DNA from: Vibrio sp. Isolate34
GTDB taxonomy: Bacteria; Pseudomonadota; Gammaproteobacteria; Enterobacterales; Vibrionaceae
Assembly: GCF_022397915.1 (NCBI RefSeq)
Contig: NZ_JAKEUO010000001.1
Span: forward strand, 1-64,000
Direction: 5' to 3'
DNA length: 64,000 nt
In this document: in pieces, positions 1-10,464 of the stretch
Layout of the letters: each line of letters begins with the position of its first letter
Numbering within the stretch: position 1 is the first letter of the stretch
Program-made: the position numbers and the translations under genes
Notes under the pieces: generated by a model
Seen by the model: the letters and a program-made list of their open reading frames with translations, nothing else
What the model was told of the DNA's origin: nothing
Database searches by the model: none

Positions 1-1
1 G

Positions 2-235
2 GTATGGTGGGCACAAGTGCAAGAGAGTGGAATTAAGCCATTGAAAGAGTTCGCACGAAAACTGAGGCCTTATCTTCACGGCATTATTGCATCGGCAAGT
101 TACCCGTTAAACACCTGCACACTAGAAGGGATAAACAACAAGATAAAGCTAATCAAGCGAATGGGGTATGGATATCGAGATACAGATTACTTCTTCTTGA
201 AGATAAAAGCGGCTTTCCCCGGAAAGCCGCGATGA
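2..235 (+). CDS. ISL3-family transposase, C-terminal fragment (cut by window edge)
   Basis: The reading frame is open from the first bases of the window, so only the last 77 or so residues are visible. The text LEGINNKIKLIKRMGYGYRD followed by a Phe-Pro-Gly-Lys-Pro-Arg end is typical of the C-terminus of ISL3-family (DDE_Tnp_ISL3) transposases, which cut and paste insertion sequences. The stop codon is followed within about 10 bp by an A-rich run and the terminator of kdsB, so the insertion sequence probably ends near 236-249. I cannot define its terminal inverted repeat because the other end is outside the window. Its last codons form a 10-bp perfect inverted repeat (209-218 with 221-230). 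Confidence 0.85.
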   Translation, partial: VWWAQVQESGIKPLKEFARKLRPYLHGIIASASYPLNTCTLEGINNKIKLIKRMGYGYRDTDYFFLKIKAAFPGKPR

Positions 236-239
236 ACCA

Positions 240-266
240 TAAAAAAGCCTCGCAATAAGCAAGGCT
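240..266 (-). terminator. Rho-independent terminator of the msbA-lpxK-ycaR-kdsB unit
   Basis: Read on the minus strand, the 8-bp arms 259-266 and 246-253 pair with one mismatch around the loop TTATT and are followed by a T run (241-245). It lies 48 bp after the kdsB stop codon. Confidence 0.75.
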
Positions 267-313
267 CATGATTTTGCATTTTGTACCACAAAGAAGTGAC
301 TGCTCGAAGAGGC

Positions 314-1060
314 TTAACCAATGATGGCGCGAACCGCTTCCAAGTCTTCCGGCGTATCAACACCCGCTGCAGGCGCTTCAACCGCAACGTCTACGTGGAT
401 CTTATCTCCGTACCAAAGTACGCGAAGTTGCTCTAGGCACTCAATGCGCTCCAAAGTACTTGGTTCCCAATTGATGTACGTATTGATGAAACCCGCTCGG
501 TAAGCGTAGATACCAATATGACGAAGCAAAGGAGATTCCGCAGCTGTACCGTTGTTCGCGTAAGCATCGCGATCCCAAGGAATCGTCGCACGACTAAAAT
601 ACAGTGCGTAACCGTCTCTATCCGTCACGACTTTTACAGCGTTAGGATTAAACACTTCATCAGCGTGAGTAATTTCTACACCTAACGTTGCCATTGGTGC
701 CGTGCTGTTTGCGAGGTTATTCGCCACCTGATTAATAATTGCTGGCGGGATAAGCGGTTCATCACCTTGAACATTCACGATAATGTGGTCATCAGGAATC
801 TTCATTACCTCAATCACTTCAGCTAAGCGCTCAGTACCTGATTCATGATTCGGTGATGTCATACAAACGGTCGCGCCAAATGCTTTCGCCGCTTTTTCAA
901 CTCGAGCGTCGTCGGTAGCGATAATAACGTTATCAGCACCTGCCTTCATTGACTGTTCGTATACCCATTGAATCATCGGCTTGCCGCCAATGTCAGCCAA
1001 AGGCTTACCTGGCAAACGGCTCGATTGGTATCTTGCCGGTATAACAACCGTGTAAGACAT
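314..1060 (-). CDS. kdsB: 3-deoxy-manno-octulosonate cytidylyltransferase (CMP-KDO synthetase)
   Basis: KdsB activates KDO with CTP to CMP-KDO in the cytosol, the donor for the inner core of lipopolysaccharide. The 248-residue length equals that of E. coli KdsB. The N-terminus carries the sugar nucleotidyltransferase signature [17 protein letters not shown], and [11 protein letters not shown] further on is the conserved metal/nucleotide site. It is the last gene of a minus-strand unit with msbA, lpxK and ycaR. The ATG overlaps the ycaR stop by one base (TAATG), implying translational coupling. A terminator follows at 240-266. Confidence 0.97.
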   Translation of the reverse strand: MSYTVVIPARYQSSRLPGKPLADIGGKPMIQWVYEQSMKAGADNVIIATDDARVEKAAKAFGATVCMTSPNHESGTERLAEVIEVMKIPDDHIIVNVQGDEPLIPPAIINQVANNLANSTAPMATLGVEITHADEVFNPNAVKVVTDRDGYALYFSRATIPWDRDAYANNGTAAESPLLRHIGIYAYRAGFINTYINWEPSTLERIECLEQLRVLWYGDKIHVDVAVEAPAAGVDTPEDLEAVRAIIG

Positions 1061-1239
1061 TACTTGCCCTCGTCCATTGAAAGAGTGCGAGCTTCAGGTT
1101 CAAGAAGAACAGGAATACCCTCTTTGATTGGGTAAGCTAAGCGATCGATTTTACAAACAAGCTCCTGCTTATCCTTGTCATAAGTTAGTTTACCTTTACA
1201 TACAGGGCAAGCAACGATCTCAAGCAGACGGTGATCCAT
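1060..1239 (-). CDS. ycaR: Trm112 family protein (YcaR)
   Basis: A 59-residue small protein of the UPF0434/Trm112 family. [18 protein letters not shown] is the family N-terminus with a CPxC pair that resembles a zinc-ribbon half site. I chose the ATG at 1239 because it gives the standard family start; an upstream in-frame start at 1257 would add six unrelated residues. The gene overlaps the lpxK 3' end by 20 bp and shares one base with the kdsB start codon. lpxK-ycaR-kdsB is a conserved gammaproteobacterial gene order; the biochemical role of YcaR in bacteria is not established. Confidence 0.9.
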   Translation of the reverse strand: MDHRLLEIVACPVCKGKLTYDKDKQELVCKIDRLAYPIKEGIPVLLEPEARTLSMDEGK

Positions 1240-2227
1240 AGTATTCCATAACCTCATTTATTCTTTTTAAAATTTGCTGTTGCGAATCTTCATCGAACTG
1301 CGCAGAAACTGGAAGATACCACCAGTTATCTTGAGCATATTCTCCGCATTTAACAGCGTCTTTTTCTGTCATAATCATGTTCATACCTTTCTTTGCTAAG
1401 GTATGAAGTTCATCTTTATCAAAATCCTGATGGTCGGCGAAGCCTTGTGTGAAAACCACATCACCATCAAGATCGTCTAATGTTTTAAAAAAGCGTGGTG
1501 GGTGACCTATTCCTGCAAAAGCCACCAGCTTTGGTAATTCAGCAACCGATGCTTTCTGTCCGGTTTTTAGATTGACTGCTTGGCTTGGTTGCAAAGACAT
1601 TGAGAGCTCTCGCCCTTGCGCCTTTCCGCCATTGTTAATCAAGAAATCAACATCATCTAAACGTGATACTGACTCTCGCAATGGGCCGAGTGGAATCAGG
1701 CTCTCATTACCAAAGCGTCTTACACCGTCAATAACTGAAAATTCAATGTCACGTTCAAGTGCATAATGCTGTAACCCATCATCAGTGATAATGACATTAA
1801 CACCTTCACCCAACAAAGCCTTCACGGCGTTCGCACGTACAGGGTCGACCGCAACAGGACAACCAGTTCGCTTGCGAATCAAACGAGGCTCATCACCCGA
1901 ATGTTCGGCTGGCGTATTTTCATCTAGCACGAGTGGATAGTTTGGCGCTTTAGCTCCATAACCTCGAGATACTACACCGGGTTTAAAGCCATTGGCTTGC
2001 AGCATCTCAACCAACCAGATAACAACGGGCGTTTTACCGTTCCCACCAGCGGTTATGTTACCAACAACAATCACTGGCAGAGGTGCTCGATAGGTCTCTT
2101 TTTTACCAGAAAGGTACGCATCACGACGTTGACTACTGATCATTTTGAACAGCTGGCTCAATGGCCACAGAAGTGGCCAAAGTAGATATTTCAACGGATG
2201 ATTGTTAAACCAAATCTTTTCGATCAC
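1220..2227 (-). CDS. lpxK: Tetraacyldisaccharide 4'-kinase
   Basis: LpxK phosphorylates the 4' position of the lipid A disaccharide precursor at the inner face of the cytoplasmic membrane. The 335-residue protein starts with a membrane-associating helix (about residues 10-30). It has the P-loop GGNGKT at 61-66 within [19 protein letters not shown], and the [14 protein letters not shown] segment of the family's catalytic region. It follows msbA by 15 bp and overlaps ycaR, so the lipid A kinase, the lipid A flippase and KDO activation are co-transcribed. Confidence 0.97.
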   Translation of the reverse strand: MIEKIWFNNHPLKYLLWPLLWPLSQLFKMISSQRRDAYLSGKKETYRAPLPVIVVGNITAGGNGKTPVVIWLVEMLQANGFKPGVVSRGYGAKAPNYPLVLDENTPAEHSGDEPRLIRKRTGCPVAVDPVRANAVKALLGEGVNVIITDDGLQHYALERDIEFSVIDGVRRFGNESLIPLGPLRESVSRLDDVDFLINNGGKAQGRELSMSLQPSQAVNLKTGQKASVAELPKLVAFAGIGHPPRFFKTLDDLDGDVVFTQGFADHQDFDKDELHTLAKKGMNMIMTEKDAVKCGEYAQDNWWYLPVSAQFDEDSQQQILKRINEVMEYYGSPSA

Positions 2228-2242
2228 AACAACGACCTAATC

Positions 2243-3991
2243 TTATCCGCTGAACTGAATTCGGTGCAGCTGCGCGTAAGCACCATCATGTTCAATAAGT
2301 TCTGCGTGTGCGCCTCTTTCTACAATTTGGCCATCATCAACCACTAAGATCTCATCAGCTTGCTCGATAGTCGATAAACGGTGAGCAATCACCAATACAG
2401 TCTTATCTTTTTGCAGTTCTTCCAATGCAGACTGAATCGCTCTCTCTGATTCAGTATCCAATGCAGACGTCGCCTCATCAAGAATCAGCACAGGTGCATC
2501 TCTTAATAGAGCACGTGCAATCGCAATACGTTGTCTTTGACCACCAGAAAGGCTTGCGCCATTTTCACCAACAACGGTATCGATGCCATTTTCCATGCCT
2601 TCGATAAACTCACTGGCGTGAGCAAGCTTGGCGGCGTGTTCAATCTGTTCGCGAGTATATTGCTCTTCTGCGGCATACGCGATGTTGTTCGCGACCGTAT
2701 CGTTAAACAGGTGAACATTTTGAGAAACAAGAGCAAAATGCTCACGTAGGTTTCTCAATTCGTAATCACGAATGTCGTGCCCATCCAATTCGATAGAGCC
2801 CGAATCGACGTCATAGAAACGAGTAAACAGGTTAGCAATGGTACTCTTACCCGAACCTGAACGGCCGACAAGTGCAACTGTCTTACCTTTCGGAATATTG
2901 AAGCTCACCTTATCAAGTGCTGGTTTCTCTGCACCATCATAAGTAAACGTCACATCTTTTACTGCAACTTCACCGGTTACGGTTTCAGGTTTCAACGTAC
3001 CTTTGTTTTGTTCTGTATCTAAATCCATCAAACCAAATAGAGTGGTACTTGCTGCCATACCGCGTTGGAATTCAGATGTTACGTTCGTTAGCGCTTTTAG
3101 TGGACGCAACAAACCAAACATTGCAGAGAACACAACCGTGAACGTACCTGGAGTTAGCTCAGCCTTGATCGAATCAACACTCGCCAAGAAAAGAACCACC
3201 ACAATCGCAACGGAAGCGATCATTTGAATGATCGGGTTCGCAGCGGCTTGAGCGGTGATTAACTTCATGCTTTGTTGGCGCATCTGGTTACTTACTTTAT
3301 CAAAACGGTGTTTTTCTAGATCCTGACCACCGTAAGTAAGAACCACCTTGTGGCCTTTCAACATTTGCTCAGCTGAAGAAGCAACATGGCCCATGCTGGT
3401 TTGCATGTTTTTAGAAATCTTTCTGAATCGCTTCGATACGATGCTGATCGCCCACGCAACAAGAGGAGCAACCGCAAATAGAACCAAAGACAACTGCCAG
3501 CTGTTCCAGAACATCAATGTTAGCAAGCCAATAATGCTTGCACCTTCACGTACAATGCTGACTAGCGCTTTACTCGTCGCGGCAGACACTTGCTCAGAAT
3601 CGTAAGTAATTCGAGATAGCAACGCACCTGTCTGTTCTTTATCAAAGAAAGACACAGGCATGTGCATGAAATGACTGAAAATTTTTCGACGAATTTCCAT
3701 AACCACATTGCCAGAGACCCAGCTCAAGCAATAGGTTGAGACGAAACCACTGACACCACGAATGAACATCATGGCAAAGATAATGATTGGAAGCGTGCGT
3801 AAAAAGTCAGATTCAGCATTACCAAAGCCTTCATCAAGTAATGGCTTTAGTAAGGAAATCATATAGGTATCAGAAACGGCATTTATAATAAGCGCAATAA
3901 CCGCAACACCAAGGCCAGCCTTATATAATCGAATATAAGTCCAAAGTCTTTTAAACGTGACCCAGGTAGTTTCATCTGTTTGTGTTGACAT
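2243..3991 (-). CDS. msbA: Lipid A export ATP-binding/permease protein MsbA
   Basis: MsbA is a homodimeric ABC exporter that flips core-lipid A across the inner membrane. From the chosen start the protein has 582 residues, equal to V. cholerae MsbA. It has six membrane helices in the first half, then a nucleotide-binding domain with Walker [12 protein letters not shown], signature LSGGQRQR and Walker [14 protein letters not shown] chose the ATG at 3991 ([10 protein letters not shown]) because it matches the family start; an in-frame GTG at 4012 adds seven residues and sits closer to a possible AAGGGAG ribosome site. The gene lies just after comEC on the same strand. Confidence 0.96.
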   Translation of the reverse strand: MSTQTDETTWVTFKRLWTYIRLYKAGLGVAVIALIINAVSDTYMISLLKPLLDEGFGNAESDFLRTLPIIIFAMMFIRGVSGFVSTYCLSWVSGNVVMEIRRKIFSHFMHMPVSFFDKEQTGALLSRITYDSEQVSAATSKALVSIVREGASIIGLLTLMFWNSWQLSLVLFAVAPLVAWAISIVSKRFRKISKNMQTSMGHVASSAEQMLKGHKVVLTYGGQDLEKHRFDKVSNQMRQQSMKLITAQAAANPIIQMIASVAIVVVLFLASVDSIKAELTPGTFTVVFSAMFGLLRPLKALTNVTSEFQRGMAASTTLFGLMDLDTEQNKGTLKPETVTGEVAVKDVTFTYDGAEKPALDKVSFNIPKGKTVALVGRSGSGKSTIANLFTRFYDVDSGSIELDGHDIRDYELRNLREHFALVSQNVHLFNDTVANNIAYAAEEQYTREQIEHAAKLAHASEFIEGMENGIDTVVGENGASLSGGQRQRIAIARALLRDAPVLILDEATSALDTESERAIQSALEELQKDKTVLVIAHRLSTIEQADEILVVDDGQIVERGAHAELIEHDGAYAQLHRIQFSG

Positions 3992-4022
3992 AGAATCGCT
4001 TAATTTTCTCACAATAATCTAT

Positions 4023-6344
4023 CTATTCTACTCCCTTACGGAGCATCTGCCTATACCACTGCCTGCCTTGTTCCTCTCTAATCGTATGATATTGCCAACC
4101 TTCTTGAGTAAGAGTGATGGTTATTTGTCCGCTTCCTCCTGTATCAAGCCATGTGCTCCCCACTTCTTGATAGCGTGCAATCACCGACTCGCTCGGCATT
4201 CCCCATTGATTTCCTTTAGCAAGAGAAGCTATCGCCAGCCGAGGTGACACAGTCACAATAAACGGCTTAATCGATGAAGAATCGCTACCATGGTGCGGAA
4301 CCAACATGACATCACTCCTTAGCTGCTCTCCTTCACGAGCAAGTAACCACTCACTTATCAGTTCGATATCACCCGTTAACAGCATCGAAAACTCTGAGTT
4401 TGGCTCATATATCCTGACAACACACGAATGTGGGTTATACGCTCTCTTCACTTGCTTGGGAGGCCACAGTACTTCAAAAACAACACCCTGCCAGCTCCAA
4501 TTTTCTCCAACAGTACATGCCTGAATATTAGACTGAGCTTGAGTGGTAGATTGGGTTTGTAGGTTAATGTTCTGACTGGTTCTTACCCACTTAGGATCGT
4601 AACTCTCAAGTAATGCCGGAAAGCCACCGGCATGGTCAGAATCAAAGTGGCTGATTATCACACCTTCGATACCTCTTATGCCTCTACTGTTCAATGTAGG
4701 GATCAGCAAAGATTCGACAATCGACCCTCCCGGCCATGCATTACCAAGGTCATAAACCACAACTTGATTGTTCTTCTCTAAAACCAAAGACAGTCCGTGT
4801 CCAACATCCAAGACATCTATGGTGAAACTATCTTGTTTGGATTCGCCAAGTTCCCACCACAATACAAATGCAGAGACGGTTAATATTGAGAACTTCGATT
4901 GGATGTACCGGCTGACAAAACCGAAAAACACGATCAGGAATACAATTAGCTCACTCGTGTGGTTGTCCACCTGAATCCAAAACTGTTCAGAGAAAGGGAG
5001 ACTGAAAACCAAAGGTTCCAGTGATAAATCAACCAGCTTCCACAACTTAAAAGCGAAGCCATGAGTTAAAGCACTCGATCCGAACAAAAATTCGGAGAAC
5101 AAGTTCAAAAACATCGCTAGAAACAGCAATGGAATTGTCACCATAGATACCCAAGGCAACAGAAGTAAGTTGTAGAAAACAGAGACCAGACTCACCCCTT
5201 GGAAAAACAACATCGAAAAAGGAGCAATTAATAACGTCAACATGAACTGCATCTTGATGAGCGTGAACACTCGGCCGATAAAAGTGGGGCTTGAAGAAGA
5301 TGGGTTGTTGTTCAAAGCAATGTAGAGCACCGCGCCCAACGCACCAAAGGATAACCAAAAGCTACTCGATAATGCTGAAAATGGCCAAATCAACAAAACC
5401 ACACACAAGCTCAATGCCACATAGCGAATCAAACTGATACTTTGCCCACGCCAAAGAAAGTAACTCGCGAGAACACACATCACCAGAGCTCTGAGTGTCG
5501 GCAAAGTAAATCCTGCAAACCAACTGTAGAAATACGCCAAACCAAGACCAAATAACGTGGGCAACCAAATCAATGACGGAGAAATCAATCGAACTACCTT
5601 CCCCAATTGATAACCAATACCAAAAGCAATCCCAATATGGAGCCCTGAAATAGCCATCAAGTGAATTAACCCACTACTTTTAAGCAAGTCCCACCGCTGA
5701 GGATCAATGAGATCTCGATAACCAAAACTTAAAGCTACAAGAAGATCGGTGTTGGTCAGCCTATTTAGCCGTTGGAGGCTGCTCTCAAACCACTGAGAAC
5801 GTAAGTTGGTACTAGAGTGGATCCGATATCTGGTATCTGCTCGGTAAGTTACGTTAGCCACCACACCGGTACTGAACAGGTGTCTTTCCAAATCAAAACC
5901 CGCCTCGTTGAGTTTGCCCCATACGGGCTTTATTGAAGCCGACAAATAGACTTCATCTCCGAGCGTTAACTTGAAAGGCGTAAACAACCGCAATTTTATC
6001 CATTGAGGAAAGATTAATTTTTCGCCGCCAATTGATCTGGCTACTATTACGCTTTCAAAACCGTGGCTATTTTCACTAAAAAGGCTAACAACCGACGCAT
6101 TTATGGTAGTATTCTGCCCTGATTGGAATAATCGATTCGTTTGTATTTCAATTGTATTCCCTAGGCAGATAACTAGTATCAATGCTGTTACTGGACCTCT
6201 TGCACTCCGGAAAACGCTATACTTTATTGATGCTATCAGTAACAACAGCATTAATGGTGCCCAAACCCAATGTGGCATCACGGGCCAAAAGCTGGCAGAC
6301 ACAACTGTCGCAGCGAATGAAATCAAGAACCAAGTGTTAAACAA
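4023..6344 (-). CDS. comEC: DNA internalization competence protein ComEC/Rec2
   Basis: ComEC forms the inner-membrane channel that brings transforming single-stranded DNA into the cytosol. The 773-residue protein has many membrane helices, the competence-domain core (GLIHLMAISGLHIGIAFG) and a C-terminal metallo-beta-lactamase domain with SHFDSDHAGG and a later VPHHGSDSSS, the metal ligands expected of an active hydrolase. The start is TTG at 6344, supported by AGGAGG on the minus strand at 6356-6361. The start lies only 17 bp from the divergent DUF2062 start, so the comEC promoter must lie inside that gene. msbA follows on the same strand. Confidence 0.95.
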   Translation of the reverse strand: MFNTWFLISFAATVVSASFWPVMPHWVWAPLMLLLLIASIKYSVFRSARGPVTALILVICLGNTIEIQTNRLFQSGQNTTINASVVSLFSENSHGFESVIVARSIGGEKLIFPQWIKLRLFTPFKLTLGDEVYLSASIKPVWGKLNEAGFDLERHLFSTGVVANVTYRADTRYRIHSSTNLRSQWFESSLQRLNRLTNTDLLVALSFGYRDLIDPQRWDLLKSSGLIHLMAISGLHIGIAFGIGYQLGKVVRLISPSLIWLPTLFGLGLAYFYSWFAGFTLPTLRALVMCVLASYFLWRGQSISLIRYVALSLCVVLLIWPFSALSSSFWLSFGALGAVLYIALNNNPSSSSPTFIGRVFTLIKMQFMLTLLIAPFSMLFFQGVSLVSVFYNLLLLPWVSMVTIPLLFLAMFLNLFSEFLFGSSALTHGFAFKLWKLVDLSLEPLVFSLPFSEQFWIQVDNHTSELIVFLIVFFGFVSRYIQSKFSILTVSAFVLWWELGESKQDSFTIDVLDVGHGLSLVLEKNNQVVVYDLGNAWPGGSIVESLLIPTLNSRGIRGIEGVIISHFDSDHAGGFPALLESYDPKWVRTSQNINLQTQSTTQAQSNIQACTVGENWSWQGVVFEVLWPPKQVKRAYNPHSCVVRIYEPNSEFSMLLTGDIELISEWLLAREGEQLRSDVMLVPHHGSDSSSIKPFIVTVSPRLAIASLAKGNQWGMPSESVIARYQEVGSTWLDTGGSGQITITLTQEGWQYHTIREEQGRQWYRQMLRKGVE

Positions 6345-6361
6345 GAGAGTAGCTTCCTCCT

Positions 6362-6874
6362 ATGCCAAGAAAGTTTATCAAACGATTTATGCCTGACCAT
6401 GAGCTCATCAAGCGTCAGAAAGCATTGAAAGTTTTTGGCAATGTTTTGTACAACCCCAACTTATGGTGCCTTAATCGTCGCTCTGCGGCTGGCGCGTTTG
6501 CTGTTGGGTTATTCATGGCGTTTGTCCCTCTACCAAGTCAAATGATTATGTCTGCAGGCCTCGCTGTCGCATGTGGCGTTAATCTACCGTTGTCTGTCGC
6601 TCTTGTTTGGATCAGCAACCCGGTCACCATGCCAGTACTCTTCTACTTTGCGTACAAAGTTGGGGCGTTTGTTATGCATGTGCCACCTCAAGCCTTTCAC
6701 TTCGAGCTATCTTGGGACTTTATTTTGGCGCAAATGAGCACGATAGGACCTCCATTCCTACTAGGCTGTCTGATTTGTGGCGTGGTATCAGCGATGATTG
6801 GCTACTTTGGTATTCGCAGCTTATGGCGTTACTCAGTGGTGAGAAGCTGGAATAAACGAAAAGCAAGGTACTGA
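6362..6874 (+). CDS. DUF2062 domain-containing membrane protein
   Basis: A 170-residue inner-membrane protein of the DUF2062 family. The conserved family block runs from RRSAAGAFAVGLFMAFVPLPS through WISNPVTMPVLFYFAYKVG, covering two membrane helices, with a third near residues 130-155. Both ends are basic (MPRKFIKRFMPDH; WNKRKARY). The molecular function of the family is unknown. The gene is divergent from comEC with 17 bp between the two start codons. The ATG at 6362 has no strong Shine-Dalgarno upstream on its own strand; the AGGAGG seen there serves comEC on the other strand. Confidence 0.88.
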   Translation: MPRKFIKRFMPDHELIKRQKALKVFGNVLYNPNLWCLNRRSAAGAFAVGLFMAFVPLPSQMIMSAGLAVACGVNLPLSVALVWISNPVTMPVLFYFAYKVGAFVMHVPPQAFHFELSWDFILAQMSTIGPPFLLGCLICGVVSAMIGYFGIRSLWRYSVVRSWNKRKARY

Positions 6875-7015
6875 GTGACCTGCTCTGTCTTTAGATCTAC
6901 CCTTGTATACGATTCAATTGAAACGTAAACGAGCAGAAATCAGATGAATAGCTTACCTCTGCAACATTTGCATGTAAGAAAAGTCGTAAGAAATGCAATG
7001 TGAATTCAATAAAAA

Positions 7016-7043
7016 AGGATCCCATCAGGGATCCTTTTTTATA
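7016..7043. terminator. Bidirectional terminator between DUF2062 gene and lolE
   Basis: Perfect stem GGATCCC / GGGATCC with loop ATCA, flanked by A6 on the left and T6 on the right, so it can act on both converging transcripts. Confidence 0.85.
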
Positions 7044-7098
7044 TCTGGAGAAAAAGGTCTAGTTTGTTATTAAAAACGAATGTTATTTACAGCTACCA

Positions 7099-8343
7099 TC
7101 ATTTAGAACTGAGCACCGAGGCAGGGTTTAACTTCGCCGCTCGCGATGCCGGGTACCATGTCGCTAGTAAGCTCAAAACAATCGCAGTACCTGACACGAC
7201 AAGAACATCCGTCATGTTTAGTTGTGATGGCAAGAAGTCGACAAAGTAAATATCGCCCGATAGGAACTGATGATCAATCAGCTTTTCAAGCCCTTTTATA
7301 ATCGTGGTTAGATTGAGCGCGACCAAAACACCTATCGCACTACCGACTAGACTACCTAAAACACCCGAGAATACGCCTTGCCAAACAAAGATGCGTTTCA
7401 CCAATCCATCAGATGCGCCCATGGTTCGTAGTATCGCTATCTCTGATGCTCTGTCTTTTACTGCCATCATCAAAGTCGAGACAATATTGAAACAAGCCAC
7501 ACCGATTACTAGCACCATAACTAGGTACATGATGGTGCGAACTAGCTGGATATCTCGATATAAGAAACCAAACTTCTGTTGCCAACTGCGCAAATACACA
7601 TACACATCAAGCTGATTTCCGACTTCACGCACAATCGAGTTGGCATTAAGTACATCGGTTACTTTCAAAGAAACCCCTGTCACAGCTTCACCTAGGTTTG
7701 CGTAAACCTGAGCATCACCAAGAGGGATCAAAGCCAAGCTGTGGTCAATCTGGCCATTAAGAGTCAGCAAACCCACCACTTTGACTCGAACTCGTTTTGG
7801 CGCTTGAACCTTCACCGTTCCATTCACAGTTGGAATCATCAGGGTTAGGTAATCGCCGACTTTCGCACCGAGCACATTCGCGACACCAGAACCCAAGATG
7901 ATCTGCTGTTGCCCTGCCTGAAATTCACTCCAAGCTTGTTTATCGATAAAGTTAGACAGGCTTGATACTTCTTGCTCACGCTTAGGATCAACGCCGCGCA
8001 CTTCGATCGCTTTCAGCTCTTTGCCCTTCTCAGCAAGCGCTGTAATTTTCACATAAGGCGCTGCTGCCACAACCTTGTCGTGTTTCTCGGACTGTTCAAT
8101 CACATGCTTCCAGCGAGCGACTGGTTCATTCACGCCCTCAAACTCACCGTGTGGAATAACAGAAAGCACACGCGATTCAAGCTCACGCTCGAAACCATTC
8201 ATGGCCGACAAACCAATAATGATCACCGCCACTCCAACCGCAATACCGATCGTCGAAGACAAGGAGATGAAAGACACCATTTTGTCTCGTTGTTTAGCAC
8301 GACTAAAGCGGCCGCCAATCAATAGAGATAAAGAAGAAAACAC
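7099..8343 (-). CDS. lolE: Lipoprotein-releasing ABC transporter permease LolE
   Basis: LolE is one of two permeases of LolCDE, which extracts outer-membrane lipoproteins from the inner membrane and hands them to LolA. The 414-residue protein has one N-terminal helix (about 25-50, VAVIIIGLSAMNGFERELESR), a periplasmic domain and three C-terminal helices in the MacB/FtsX fold, ending with YPASRAAKLNPASVL. LolC and LolE are paralogues; I assign LolE by its position as third gene and by the ERELESRVLSVIPHGEFEG text. The ATG directly abuts the lolD stop. Confidence 0.93.
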   Translation of the reverse strand: MFSSLSLLIGGRFSRAKQRDKMVSFISLSSTIGIAVGVAVIIIGLSAMNGFERELESRVLSVIPHGEFEGVNEPVARWKHVIEQSEKHDKVVAAAPYVKITALAEKGKELKAIEVRGVDPKREQEVSSLSNFIDKQAWSEFQAGQQQIILGSGVANVLGAKVGDYLTLMIPTVNGTVKVQAPKRVRVKVVGLLTLNGQIDHSLALIPLGDAQVYANLGEAVTGVSLKVTDVLNANSIVREVGNQLDVYVYLRSWQQKFGFLYRDIQLVRTIMYLVMVLVIGVACFNIVSTLMMAVKDRASEIAILRTMGASDGLVKRIFVWQGVFSGVLGSLVGSAIGVLVALNLTTIIKGLEKLIDHQFLSGDIYFVDFLPSQLNMTDVLVVSGTAIVLSLLATWYPASRAAKLNPASVLSSK

Positions 8344-9036
8344 TTAGCTCTCCTCTTTTTCTACGTTAACCAACAAGCCATCTTGCATATGAAGTTGACG
8401 ATCCATCTTGCCTGCAAGTTCACCATCATGAGTCACCACCAAGAAAGCAGTATCGTATTCACTGTTCAACTCACGCATTAAGTCGTAAATAGAAAGCGCT
8501 GTGTTGTGGTCAAGGTTACCCGTCGGTTCATCAGCCAGAACTAGAGCCGGCTTGTTTACCAATGCGCGAGCAATTGCCACACGCTGCCTTTCACCACCAG
8601 AAAGTTCGGAAGGTCGGTGGTCAACACGATGACTCAGTCCGACTTTATCAAGTAACAGTTGTGCTTCTTTTTTTGCTTTCGCAGGTTTCTCACCGCCGAT
8701 AAGTAACGGCATAGCTACGTTTTCGAGTGCAGAAAAATCAGAAAGCAGATGGTGGAATTGATAAACAAAACCTAGGTGCTGGTTGCGCAGTTTAGCTTGC
8801 TTGTTCGAACTTAAAGACGCTAAATCTTGACCAAGAAAACTCACACTGCCCGCAGAGGCATCATCAAGCGCACCTAATATATGCAGTAGCGTACTTTTAC
8901 CTGAACCAGAGGTACCAATGATCGAGACCAGTTCCCCTTTCTCAATCTCAAAGCTAACACCTTTAAGGACTTCGGTATCCAACGAGCCTTCACGGTACGT
9001 TTTACGGATATCATTACATTGAAGAAAATTACTCAT
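8344..9036 (-). CDS. lolD: Lipoprotein-releasing system ATP-binding protein LolD
   Basis: ATPase subunit of LolCDE. It shows Walker [12 protein letters not shown], signature [15 protein letters not shown] and Walker [13 protein letters not shown], with the [20 protein letters not shown]-loop region typical of LolD. The 230-residue length is normal for the family. The start overlaps the lolC 3' end by 8 bp and the stop abuts lolE, so the three subunits are made from one tightly coupled message. Confidence 0.97.
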   Translation of the reverse strand: MSNFLQCNDIRKTYREGSLDTEVLKGVSFEIEKGELVSIIGTSGSGKSTLLHILGALDDASAGSVSFLGQDLASLSSNKQAKLRNQHLGFVYQFHHLLSDFSALENVAMPLLIGGEKPAKAKKEAQLLLDKVGLSHRVDHRPSELSGGERQRVAIARALVNKPALVLADEPTGNLDHNTALSIYDLMRELNSEYDTAFLVVTHDGELAGKMDRQLHMQDGLLVNVEKEES

Positions 9037-10237
9037 AACGAAGGGCCTCAGCAGGTTTCACAGACGATGCACGATAAGAAGGGAAAACAGTGGCAATCAA
9101 GCTAAGTGCAATAGCCAGAACCACAACAACAGCGATTTGAATTGGGTTAATCATGATTGGCAATTGCCCACCAAACGAGAACAAAGCAACACCCATCGCC
9201 TCTAAGATAGTATTCAAGTTCATAGCCAAGACAACGCCTAACACGCCACCTGAGAGCGCACCAATCACGCCGCTACTTGCACCTTGAACCATAAAGATAC
9301 CCATCACTTGACCATCAGTCATACCTTGGGTTTTAAGAATCGCGACTTCAGATTGCTTCTCCATCACCACCATTATCAGCGCAGAGATAATATTGAATGC
9401 AGCAACACCGATGATCAGCCCAAGCATCAAGCCCATCATGTTTTTCTCCATGCGCACGGCTTGGAACAGCTCGCCTCGTTGGTCACGCCAATCGCTCCAC
9501 AACCAACCATCTGGTAACGGTTGATTTGATAGCTCCGCGACCTCAAACGGGTCATCAAAAAATAGTCGCCAGCCTGAAATCGTGTCCGACTTGTAACGCA
9601 TCAAACGTCCTGCATCTTGAATGTTGCTTACCATGAGCTGAGCATCAATATCCGAACCCGTATTAAAGATACCGGCGACCGTGAAATTACGTTGGCTTGG
9701 AATACGCCCTAGTGGTGTGTATTGGCTTGCGCTGGTCACCATTAGACGAACTTTATCGCCCATGGATACTTTCAAGTTTCTCGCCAAAGTATGACCAAGG
9801 AACAGCTGATATTGCCCAGCTTTGAGTGAAGACAAGCGACCTGCAATTAAGTGGTCCTGAAGAGGGTCATCGGAATTTGGCTCTATACCGATTAAAAGGC
9901 CAGCCGACAATTGAGCAGGGCTCTGAATCACCGCCTCACTGCGTACAATCGGTTCGACGTGACCATTAAGCGAGATCTGTTCTGCGAAACTTGGGGCTTT
10001 TTCGGAAAGTGAGGTCGTGCCCCCTTGCTCATAAACCACAGCCTGAGGAAGAACGCCGAGAATTCGGTCTTTTAATTGCGCTTCGAATCCATTCATTACC
10101 GATAAAACAGTAATCAAAGACAGCACACCAATGGTGATACCTGCCGTCGACATGTAAGAAACAAAACGGCTAAAGCGATCACCTGAACGGCCTTTCAAAT
10201 AACGCAGGCCAACAAACATTGAAATAGGATGAAACAT
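9029..10237 (-). CDS. lolC: Lipoprotein-releasing ABC transporter permease LolC
   Basis: First gene of the lolCDE operon. It encodes the permease thought to contact LolA. The text [20 protein letters not shown] followed by [21 protein letters not shown] is the family N-terminus, and the C-terminus ends in three helices plus [19 protein letters not shown] chose the ATG at 10237 ([20 protein letters not shown]) by comparison with other Vibrio LolC proteins. In-frame ATG 10249 and TTG 10252 are possible; none has a clear ribosome site. From this start the protein has 402 residues. Confidence 0.93.
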   Translation of the reverse strand: MFHPISMFVGLRYLKGRSGDRFSRFVSYMSTAGITIGVLSLITVLSVMNGFEAQLKDRILGVLPQAVVYEQGGTTSLSEKAPSFAEQISLNGHVEPIVRSEAVIQSPAQLSAGLLIGIEPNSDDPLQDHLIAGRLSSLKAGQYQLFLGHTLARNLKVSMGDKVRLMVTSASQYTPLGRIPSQRNFTVAGIFNTGSDIDAQLMVSNIQDAGRLMRYKSDTISGWRLFFDDPFEVAELSNQPLPDGWLWSDWRDQRGELFQAVRMEKNMMGLMLGLIIGVAAFNIISALIMVVMEKQSEVAILKTQGMTDGQVMGIFMVQGASSGVIGALSGGVLGVVLAMNLNTILEAMGVALFSFGGQLPIMINPIQIAVVVVLAIALSLIATVFPSYRASSVKPAEALRYE

Positions 10238-10464
10238 ACTTTGAACCATCAAAAAGGGATGCGGGTTAATGTAACGGGTATTGCTGTTACTGTGTAGGGG
10301 TTAATTGAAAATATAGAGTGAATTAACTCAATTAGTTAGGCCTGAAAAACAGAACCCTGTCAAAACACCAAATTTCAAACAACTATTTGATAGTTTCAAT
10401 TAACTGACCTTGATTACTGCGGCCACATAGCGATAATCAATAGATCACTTCAAGGAACTAACGC

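Noticed and set aside
6103..6396. 97-codon plus-strand frame across the comEC start
   Set aside because: It lies antisense inside comEC and overlaps the DUF2062 start in another frame; both flanking genes are well supported.
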